Assembly: GCA_964433645.1 (NCBI GenBank)
Contig: CAYSSK010000056.1
Location: 1-24,805, forward strand
Direction: 5' to 3'
From: Desulfofustis sp964433645
Lineage (GTDB): Bacteria; Desulfobacterota; Desulfobulbia; Desulfobulbales; Desulfocapsaceae
Length of the DNA: 24,805 bases
Positions within the stretch are counted from its first letter, which is position 1; each line of letters starts with the position of its first letter. Shown here one piece after another: positions 1-5,887 of the stretch. Made by a program: the position numbers and the translations under genes. The notes beneath the pieces are model-generated. The model saw nothing but the letters and a program-made list of their open reading frames with translations, was not told the origin of the DNA and did not search any database.

Positions 1-1
1 C

Positions 2-58
2 CTCGTGGCAGATTCCGCCAAAGCAGTGAGCGCTGTGGCACGGCTCTTGCTGCAATGA
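2..58 (+). CDS. C-terminal end of an unidentified protein (partial, enters from the left)
   Basis: One frame is open from the left edge of the window to a TGA at 56-58 and ends in an alanine- and leucine-rich stretch (residues ADSAKAVSAVARLLLQ before the stop). It sits in the same direction as the ABC transporter operon, 86 bases before the ATPase start. Only 18 residues are visible, so neither the family nor even its reality as a gene can be established; the short open frame could be chance in GC-rich DNA. Confidence 0.3.
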   Translation, partial: LVADSAKAVSAVARLLLQ

Positions 59-144
59 GGGAGGAACTGCCGCCTGAACGGTCCATCTGTCAGCTTGAGA
101 CCAGCATCGGGCAGGTGTTACTCTTTTTTACCGGGAGGATGAAC

Positions 145-843
145 ATGGCATTGGTTGACGCCCGCGATCTGCACAAGAACTATCGGGACGGCGCAACGAT
201 CGTGCAGGCCGTCAACGGGGTCAGTTTTTCCATCGAGCCCGGCTCACTCGTCTCTTTTGTCGGCCCCTCCGGGAGCGGCAAGAGTACGCTGCTCAATATG
301 ATCGGCTGCCTCGACCGACCGTCAAACGGCAGTCTGACCGTCGCCGGCCAGGACGTCAGCCGTTTGACATCGCGGGAATCGGCCCGCTTTCGCGGCCATC
401 ATATCGGCTTTATCTTTCAGGACTTCAACCTGCTTCCGGTGCTGACCGTCTACGAAAATATCGAATACCCGCTGCTGATGGTGCAAAACCGGCCGCCGGA
501 TCAGCGGCGCCGGCAGGTGGAAACGGTCCTGGCGGCGGTTGGCATGACCGATCAGGGACACAAATACCCGCAGCAGATCTCCGGCGGCCAGAAACAGCGG
601 GTCGCCGTCGCCCGGGCGCTCGTTTCCCAACCGCAGCTGGTGCTGGCCGATGAACCGACCGCCAACCTGGACAAAGTCACCGCTCTGCAGATCATCGCGC
701 TGATGAAACGGATGCGCGACGACTTCGGGACCACCTTTATCTTTTCAACCCACGACCCGAAAATCGTCGGCACCGCCGAAGTCGTTCTAACGCTGGAAGA
801 CGGCCGGCTGCTATCTGCCCGGGAGCACGGAGGGACGCCATGA
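145..843 (+). CDS. ABC transporter ATP-binding protein, LolD/MacB type
   Basis: This is the ATPase of an envelope-type ABC transporter; it would hydrolyse ATP in the cytoplasm to drive the FtsX-fold permease encoded next. The 232-residue protein has Walker A (GPSGSGKST), a Q-loop (FQDFNLLP), the signature (SGGQKQRVAVARAL), Walker B (LVLADEPT) followed by a D-loop and the switch histidine (STHD). The QDFNLLPVLTV stretch and the short length are typical of the LolD/MacB/FtsE group rather than of nutrient importers. I chose ATG 145 because GGGAGG at 133-138 lies six bases upstream; ATG 139 touches that Shine-Dalgarno, and the open frame back to 55 lacks family-like sequence. The stop overlaps the permease start (ATGA), which implies translational coupling. 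Substrate unknown. Confidence 0.93.
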   Translation: MALVDARDLHKNYRDGATIVQAVNGVSFSIEPGSLVSFVGPSGSGKSTLLNMIGCLDRPSNGSLTVAGQDVSRLTSRESARFRGHHIGFIFQDFNLLPVLTVYENIEYPLLMVQNRPPDQRRRQVETVLAAVGMTDQGHKYPQQISGGQKQRVAVARALVSQPQLVLADEPTANLDKVTALQIIALMKRMRDDFGTTFIFSTHDPKIVGTAEVVLTLEDGRLLSAREHGGTP

Positions 844-2084
844 AGAAGATCCTGACCATCGCCTTTCGCAACCTGCGCCGCTACCGGCGCCGCACCCTGC
901 TCACCGCCTCCCTGGTCATGCTCGGCGTGCTGTCGGTGCTGCTCTTCACCTCGGTAACCGGCTCATTCAAGCAGATGATGACCGGCCAGATCACCGATGC
1001 GATGCTCGGCCATATCCAGGTGCATCAGAAAGGGTTCCTGGCCGCCACCGACACGCTGCCGCTCAACCGCAACCTCAAAGCGGCCCAAGTCGACCAACTG
1101 AGCGCCGTGCTGGACAAAAAAGATGCAGTCTCAGCCTATTCGCCGCGGCTCAAGTTCGGCGCCATGTTCAGCACCTTCGCCGAGACCACCAACATCCGGC
1201 TCAACGGGGTCGATCCCGACCGGGAACTGCAGACCGTGCCGCTGCTTGGCGATCGGATCAGCGGACGGAACCAAGCCGGCCTGCTGGAGAAAGGGGAGAT
1301 CCTGGTGCCGAAACTGTTGGCCGGCGGCATGAAGGTCGGCGTCGGTGACGCGGTCGTGCTGGTCGCAACCAACAAGGATGGCTCGGTCAACGGCCAGAAC
1401 TTCATCATCGGCGGCATTGTCGAGGCCTTGACCGGCCCCGGCGGTCGTGACGGCTATATCCACATCGAGGATGCCCGATCGCTGCTGCGCATCGATGAAA
1501 AGGAAGTCAGCGAGGTAGCCATCCGGCTCAGCGATATCGGTCTGCTGGAAAAAACGAAGAACGCCCTGGCAAAGCAGCTCGCCGAGCTGCGCACCACCGG
1601 GGACAAACCGCTTTTTGAAATCCACAGCTGGCAAGACTTGACCCCGTTTTTCAATATCGTCAAGATGATCGACCTGATGACCTTTTTCATCAAGATCATG
1701 CTCGTTGCCATCGTCCTGGTCAGTATCATGAACGTGATGGTCATGGCGGTCTATGAGCGGGTCAACGAAATCGGCACCATTGCCGCGATCGGCACCGGTC
1801 CGGGACGGATCATGGCGCTGTTTCTCAGCGAAGGACTGCTGCTCGGCGTCATCGGCGCCGCGCTCGGCATCATCGTTTTCCTGGCGGCGGTTGCCGTGCT
1901 CAACATGGTGCCGATCAGTTTTGATTTCGGCAAGCAAAAGGGGCTGCTGCTCGAACCGGCGATCAGCATCGCCGAGATCGTTTCGATCAGTCTGATTGTC
2001 GTCGTCATTGCCGTGCTCGGCAGTCTGCAGCCGGCCTGGAAAGCGGCGACCATGGACCCGATAACCGCGCTGCGTCACGTTTAG
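840..2084 (+). CDS. ABC transporter permease, FtsX/LolE/MacB fold
   Basis: A 414-residue inner-membrane permease. One hydrophobic helix lies near the N terminus (about residues 20-42, after an Arg-rich cytoplasmic tip), followed by a periplasmic domain of about 230 residues and three C-terminal membrane segments (about 275-305, 325-355 and 375-400). This is the four-helix layout of the MacB/LolC/LolE (FtsX) family. The segment between the second and third helices contains YERVNEIGTIAAIGTGPGRI, a conserved coupling-helix pattern in these permeases, and the C terminus has the usual WKAATMDPITALRHV ending. The start overlaps the ATPase stop by four bases. With a LolA-like protein and a beta-barrel downstream, it probably extracts a lipid or lipoprotein-like substrate from the inner membrane; that role is inferred from context. 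Confidence 0.92.
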   Translation: MKKILTIAFRNLRRYRRRTLLTASLVMLGVLSVLLFTSVTGSFKQMMTGQITDAMLGHIQVHQKGFLAATDTLPLNRNLKAAQVDQLSAVLDKKDAVSAYSPRLKFGAMFSTFAETTNIRLNGVDPDRELQTVPLLGDRISGRNQAGLLEKGEILVPKLLAGGMKVGVGDAVVLVATNKDGSVNGQNFIIGGIVEALTGPGGRDGYIHIEDARSLLRIDEKEVSEVAIRLSDIGLLEKTKNALAKQLAELRTTGDKPLFEIHSWQDLTPFFNIVKMIDLMTFFIKIMLVAIVLVSIMNVMVMAVYERVNEIGTIAAIGTGPGRIMALFLSEGLLLGVIGAALGIIVFLAAVAVLNMVPISFDFGKQKGLLLEPAISIAEIVSISLIVVVIAVLGSLQPAWKAATMDPITALRHV

Positions 2085-2094
2085 GAGTTTTTTT

Positions 2095-2835
2095 ATGAGA
2101 GCCCTGATTTCTTTTCTGCTCGGACTGCTGCTGGTAGTGCTGACCGGCACCGCTGCACCGGCACTGGACGGCGATGGTCTGCTGCTCCAGATGGATCGCC
2201 GGATGAATCCGGAATCCTACGAGATGTACCGGAAACTGATCAACGTGGAACCGGACGGCAGCAGCAAGGAGTTCGTTCTCTACACGGTCAAGAAAGGCCG
2301 AGACAAGATGGTCGCCCTCTTTCTCTCGCCGGCCAGCGAACAGGGGCGAACGACGCTGCGGCTCGGGGACAATATGTGGCTCTATATCCCCAATGTCGGC
2401 AAACCGATCCGGATCACCAGCCTGCAGTCGGTAATCGGCGGTGTCTTCAACAACTCGGATATCATGCGTCTTGATTACTCCACCGAATATTTTGTCAGCA
2501 AGACCGAGGAAACACCGGAGCGTTACCTGCTGCAGCTGAAGGCCAAAACGGCGACCGTCGCCTACGACACGCTGAAGATGGAGGTCGACCGGGATACTCT
2601 GCTGCCGCTGACCATCGAGGCCTACGCCGCCAGCGGCATGCTGATCAAGACCCTGCGCTACAGCGACATCGAGGATTTCGGCGACGGTCTGCTGCGACCG
2701 GCCCGGCTGGAAACGGACAGCCCGCTCTACCAGGGATACAAATCGGTGATGCTCTTCGCCAGGATCCAGAATCGAGACTTTGCCGACGAGGTATTCACCC
2801 TCAATTACCTGCCGAAAATCGATGAGCTTCGCTGA
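2095..2835 (+). CDS. Outer membrane lipoprotein-sorting (LolA-like) periplasmic protein
   Basis: A 246-residue exported protein with a Sec signal peptide (MRALISFLLGLLLVVLTGTAAPA, cleavage probably after ALA/APA near residues 22-24). The mature part contains motifs I associate with the 'outer membrane lipoprotein-sorting protein' family, a LolA/LolB-like fold: TVKKGRDKMVALFLSPASEQG, GDNMWLYIPNVGKPIRI, NNSDIMRLDY and the late DTLLPLTIEAY. Members are commonly encoded beside FtsX-type or MMPL-type exporters and are thought to carry a hydrophobic cargo across the periplasm. The start has GGAG (2084-2087) about seven bases upstream. The last 14 bases overlap the beta-barrel gene that follows, so the four genes form one operon. 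Confidence 0.85.
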   Translation: MRALISFLLGLLLVVLTGTAAPALDGDGLLLQMDRRMNPESYEMYRKLINVEPDGSSKEFVLYTVKKGRDKMVALFLSPASEQGRTTLRLGDNMWLYIPNVGKPIRITSLQSVIGGVFNNSDIMRLDYSTEYFVSKTEETPERYLLQLKAKTATVAYDTLKMEVDRDTLLPLTIEAYAASGMLIKTLRYSDIEDFGDGLLRPARLETDSPLYQGYKSVMLFARIQNRDFADEVFTLNYLPKIDELR

Positions 2836-4117
2836 CCGGGCACCGGTTCCTGTTTGCCGGTTACTCTTACCGATCCTCCTGCTCGGTGCCGGTCCGGCCC
2901 TGCTCGCCGGCTCGGCCGCAACCGCCGACACCTTCAGCTTCGATGCCGATGAGTTTGCCAGGAAGCCCTATGATTTCACCGGATATACCGAGCTTAAAGG
3001 GCAACACGAAACGATCAACAAGGCCGGCGCGCTGGGCCGCCTTGACGGCTCCGAACCGCTTGATTCGACCAGGCAGCGAGCAACCGGGGCGCTGCAGCTC
3101 GGAGGCTACTATCGCTGGCAACAGGCATCCTTCAATTGGCTGCTGACGGCGGCGGGAAAGCAGGCCAGCGACGGCTGGCAAGACACCGCCGACGTCTATG
3201 AAGCTTTTTTCAGCGTCACGCCGGGCGCCACTACCTCTGCAACCATCGGCAAAACATCCTACAATTGGGGAACCGGCTACGCCTGGAATCCGGTCGGTTT
3301 CGTCAACAGGCCCAAGGATCCGGGTGATCCGGAAGAAAGCCGGGAAGGCTACCTGACCGTTGCCGCCGAGACGATCAGGAGTTTTGACGGCGCTTTGCGT
3401 AATGTGGCCGTCACCGGCGTGCTGCTCCCGGTCCTGTCGGGGGTGAACGAGGATTTCGGCGCCGCCGACCAGCTCGATCTGGCGGTAAAAGTGTACCTGC
3501 TCCTGCACGACACCGACATCGACTTCGTCGCGCTGATAGGCGAAGACACTACCCGCTTCGGCATCGATTTCTCCCGCAATCTGACGACCAATTTCGAGCT
3601 CCACGGCGAAATCGCCTATAACCGCGAAGCGATCAAAACCGCACCCTCGCCGGACGGCGGCATCGTTGGGCACAGCGAATCGACGCTTTCCTGGCTGCTC
3701 GGACTGCGCCACCTGAGCACCTTCGAACTGACCACGATCATCGAGTATTACCACCACGGCGGCGGCTACAGCGAGGACGAGCTGAGCGGCTTCTACCGCC
3801 TGGTCGACACCGCCCCGCAGCAGGCCCGCTCGCTGGCCCGGCAGGGTTATGGTCGGCCGTTCGCCGGCACGGATTATCTCTATGCCCGTTGGTCGCTCAA
3901 GGAGCCGTTCGACATTCTCTATCTGACCCCGGCGCTGACGGCCATCGTCAACCTCACCGACGGCAGCTTCTCGGTGGCGCCGGAAATCGGCTACACCGGC
4001 TTTACCAATTGGCACGTGCGCGCCCGCGTCACGCTGCTGGGCGGCGAGACGGAATCGGAATACGGCGAGAAACCAACCGATGCGCGGGCGGAACTGCGCC
4101 TGCGTTATTTTTTCTGA
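2822..4117 (+). CDS. Probable outer-membrane beta-barrel protein of the LolDE-like operon
   Basis: A 431-residue exported protein. ATG 2822 is chosen because it gives a signal peptide (MSFADRAPVPVCRLLLPILLLGAGPALLAGSAATA) and overlaps the previous gene by 14 bases; the open frame continues upstream, but only as out-of-phase sequence inside that gene. The mature protein is rich in alternating aromatic/hydrophobic strands, glycine turns and acidic loops, has no cytoplasmic motif, and ends in RLRYFF. A C-terminal aromatic residue is the usual outer-membrane barrel signature read by BamA. I do not recognise a named family. Its place after an ATPase, permease and LolA-like carrier suggests it is the outer-membrane acceptor or exit channel of that system. 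Confidence 0.75.
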   Translation: MSFADRAPVPVCRLLLPILLLGAGPALLAGSAATADTFSFDADEFARKPYDFTGYTELKGQHETINKAGALGRLDGSEPLDSTRQRATGALQLGGYYRWQQASFNWLLTAAGKQASDGWQDTADVYEAFFSVTPGATTSATIGKTSYNWGTGYAWNPVGFVNRPKDPGDPEESREGYLTVAAETIRSFDGALRNVAVTGVLLPVLSGVNEDFGAADQLDLAVKVYLLLHDTDIDFVALIGEDTTRFGIDFSRNLTTNFELHGEIAYNREAIKTAPSPDGGIVGHSESTLSWLLGLRHLSTFELTTIIEYYHHGGGYSEDELSGFYRLVDTAPQQARSLARQGYGRPFAGTDYLYARWSLKEPFDILYLTPALTAIVNLTDGSFSVAPEIGYTGFTNWHVRARVTLLGGETESEYGEKPTDARAELRLRYFF

Positions 4118-4131
4118 GCATCCATGATCAT

Positions 4132-4155
4132 ACCATCGCCTCGGCCGACGATGGT
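4132..4155 (+). terminator. Weak hairpin after the envelope-transport operon
   Basis: A 7-bp perfect stem (ACCATCG at 4132-4138 with CGATGGT at 4149-4155) lies 15 bases after the beta-barrel stop codon. No run of T follows, so if it ends transcription it would not be a classical intrinsic terminator. It may only stabilise the 3' end. Confidence 0.2.
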
Positions 4156-4188
4156 GCTTATTCTGTCAACGGACTCCTACGTTTTTCC

Positions 4189-4216
4189 TTGAAAACGATG
4201 GCGACTCGATGATAGT
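4189..4216 (+). promoter_or_regulatory. Possible sigma-70 promoter for hgcAB
   Basis: TTGAAA (4189-4194, five of six matches to the -35 consensus) is followed after 16 bases by GATAGT (4211-4216, four of six matches to -10). Transcription would begin near 4223, downstream of ATG 4209 and upstream of ATG 4284, which fits the later start chosen for hgcA. Prediction by eye only. Confidence 0.3.
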
Positions 4217-4283
4217 GTCGGCGGACAAAAGTCCCACACGACACAACCCGCTAGAAACCACGCACCAGAAACGTGCCGGCACG

Positions 4284-5477
4284 ATGAATACCGAACATCC
4301 GAACCAACCGATTTCCCTCCAGCCATTGACGGCGCTGCAACCGGCCGTCAACACCGGCGGCTGCCCCACCGGCGATGATGCGCCATGCTGAGGCCCCAAG
4401 CAACAACCCCGGTCCGGGGTTCACGAACGGCCGGGTTACCGGCTCGCTCCGTTCGTCGTCGATTTTATCGAAACGGCTGTCGGTCCCGTGCCGCAGGTGG
4501 CGATCAGACCCGACCGGCATGATCGAACCGGTGCGTTTTTGACCCGGCTCGGCCCGATCAGGAATCATTACACCGTAGTCCCCGGCCTGTATGCGGTCGG
4601 TCAGCCGACCGCCGAGGCGCCGGTGCTGGTGACGGGCAACTACAAGCTTTCCTTCGATGCAGTGCGCTTCGCTCTGGCGGGAGTCGACGCCTGGATTCTG
4701 GTTGCCGATACCCGCGGAGTCAACGTCTGGTGCGCCGCCGGCAAGGGAACCTTCTCCACGGAGGAAATCATCCAAAGCGTTCGGCAGGTCCGGCTAACGG
4801 ACATCATCAGCCATCGCCGCCTGATCCTGCCGCAGCTCGGGGCCACCGGCGTCTCCGCCTTTGCCGTCAAGAAGGGCTGCGGGTTTTCCGTCGTCTACGG
4901 ACCGATCAAGACCGACGACCTGCCGGCGTTTCTGAAACAGGGCAACACCGCCGATGAAGCGATGCGAACCGTAACATTTCCACTCAAAGAGCGGCTTGTA
5001 CTGATCCCGGTGGAACTCTATCTGCTGCTCAAGCCGCTGGCCCTGATCATGATCGCCGGCTTTGTCGTCTCAGGGGTGTCGCCGGAGATCTTCTCGCTGT
5101 CGGCAGCTTGGCAGCGCGGACTGTTGCTGCTGGCCGCCACGGTCATCGGCATGATCTGCGGCTCGGTCCTGGTCCCGGCCCTGCTGCCCTGGCTGCCCGG
5201 CCGGCAATTCTGGGTCAAGGGCCTGTGGCCCGGCCTCCTCGTCGGCACGGCTTTTATTCTCAGCACGACAGCGTCGCCGCCGTCCCTCGATCAACTGGCT
5301 ATGCTGCTCTGGATCGTCGCCGTCAGCTCGTTCCAGGCCATGAATTTCACCGGCTGCACGCCCTATACCTCGCCGTCGGGGGTCGAATTCGAAATGCGAC
5401 GAGGCGTTCCGCTGCAGCTCCTGCTCGTTGCCGCCGGAGCGATACTCTGGCTGGCATCGCCGTTTTTCAGCACGTGA
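4284..5477 (+). CDS. hgcA: Mercury-methylation corrinoid protein HgcA with an in-frame TGA (candidate selenocysteine)
   Basis: HgcA transfers a methyl group from its corrinoid cofactor to Hg(II), forming methylmercury, with HgcB as its ferredoxin partner. The diagnostic cap-helix motif NVWCAAGKGTF is present; its Cys is residue 150 here and is the lower cobalt ligand in the family. PGLYAVG and NYKLSFD precede it, and about four or five C-terminal membrane helices follow. The same frame is open from ATG 4284 to the stop at 5475-5477 except for one TGA at 4389-4391 (codon 36). Upstream of it is a Cys-containing segment (GGCPTGDDAPC); downstream is family-like sequence (RPGYRLAPFVVDFIETAVG). No ATG, GTG or TTG occurs between the TGA and GTG 4488, which would give a 329-residue protein lacking that block. 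I therefore favour readthrough as selenocysteine, giving 397 residues with a Cys-Sec pair. A nonsense mutation or sequencing error remains possible. No strong Shine-Dalgarno precedes 4284; a 12-bp palindrome (CGTGCCGGCACG, 4272-4283) abuts it. Confidence 0.88.
4389..4432 (+). promoter_or_regulatory. Candidate bacterial SECIS element following the in-frame UGA of hgcA
   Basis: Immediately after TGA 4389-4391 lies a perfect 6-bp stem, AACCCC (4405-4410) with GGGGTT (4416-4421), closing the 5-base loop GGTCC (4411-4415). A possible lower stem pairs GGCC 4392-4395 with GGCC 4429-4432. The first loop G is the 20th base after the UGA; from memory, the E. coli fdhF element has its GGUCU loop 18 bases after UGA. 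SelB recognises an apical loop beginning GG or GU on a short stem about this far away. The match is structural and by eye, and short GC-rich hairpins also arise by chance. Confidence 0.6.
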
Positions 5478-5486
5478 GACGAAGAG

Positions 5487-5774
5487 ATGAAGGATTATCG
5501 CTACATTCCCGATACCGCAACTCTGCACCTGGACGCTGAAAAGTGTATCGGCTGCGGCCTGTGCCAGACGGTCTGCCCGCACCGCATCTTTACCGTAATC
5601 GACAACAAGGCGAGCGTGCTCGACCGGGATGCCTGCATGGAGTGCGGCGCCTGTACCAGGAACTGCCCGGGCGAGGCGATCACCGTTTCTCCCGGCGTCG
5701 GCTGCGCCGTCGAGATCATCGCCCGCTGGATCAACGGCATGACCGGTCGAAATGTCATAAAAGGCTGCTGCTGA
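5487..5774 (+). CDS. hgcB: HgcB, 2[4Fe-4S] ferredoxin of mercury methylation
   Basis: A 95-residue cytoplasmic ferredoxin that is thought to reduce the HgcA corrinoid and to bind or hand over Hg(II). Two cluster motifs are present: CIGCGLCQTVCPH (about residues 18-30) and CMECGACTRNCPG (about 48-60). The family-specific features follow: a lone Cys in GVGC (about residue 72) and a C-terminal Cys pair (GCC before the TGA). It starts nine bases after the hgcA stop, so the two are co-transcribed. The adjacent hgcA and the extra Cys residues separate it from generic bacterial ferredoxins. The TGA after the Cys pair is taken as a true stop because HgcB proteins normally end there. Confidence 0.94.
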   Translation: MKDYRYIPDTATLHLDAEKCIGCGLCQTVCPHRIFTVIDNKASVLDRDACMECGACTRNCPGEAITVSPGVGCAVEIIARWINGMTGRNVIKGCC

Positions 5775-5777
5775 CGG

Positions 5778-5819
5778 CTCCGGGTCCGCCTGCTTCAAAC
5801 AAGGGCCGGGAGATTTTTT
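5778..5819 (+). terminator. Probable intrinsic terminator of hgcAB
   Basis: Three bases after the hgcB stop, CTCCGGGTCC (5778-5787) can pair, with small bulges, with GGGCCGGGAG (5803-5812). The hairpin is followed by ATTTTTT (5813-5819). The GC-rich stem followed by a T run is the intrinsic terminator pattern and fits the end of a plus-strand unit facing a convergent gene. Confidence 0.5.
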
Positions 5820-5856
5820 CAGGCGATATCCTGTCTCCAGCATCCTGGCCACAAAC

Positions 5857-5869
5857 GCCCCGAGGGGGC
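5857..5869 (-). terminator. Short GC hairpin at the 3' end of the radical SAM gene
   Basis: GCCCC (5857-5861) and GGGGC (5865-5869) form a 5-bp stem with a GAG loop, about 19 bases past the radical SAM stop codon on the minus strand. It is followed on that strand by GTTTGTGG, only a weak T tail. It could end the minus-strand transcript. Confidence 0.25.
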
Positions 5870-5887
5870 CAACCGTCGGGACAGCGT

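Noticed and set aside
1131..2150. A 339-residue minus-strand open frame opposite the FtsX-type permease
   Set aside because: It is antisense to a clear permease with Asp/His/Gln-rich low-complexity composition; typical shadow frame.
4209..4391. Independent 60-residue gene ending at the TGA before hgcA
   Set aside because: It is in the same frame as hgcA and ends at the TGA discussed as a Sec codon. Its second half looks like the HgcA leader, and it has no separate family identity.
5772..5774. Second possible Sec codon: the TGA after the Cys pair of hgcB
   Set aside because: HgcB proteins normally end at the Cys pair, and the sequence after this TGA reads as Arg-rich non-family sequence and contains the terminator.
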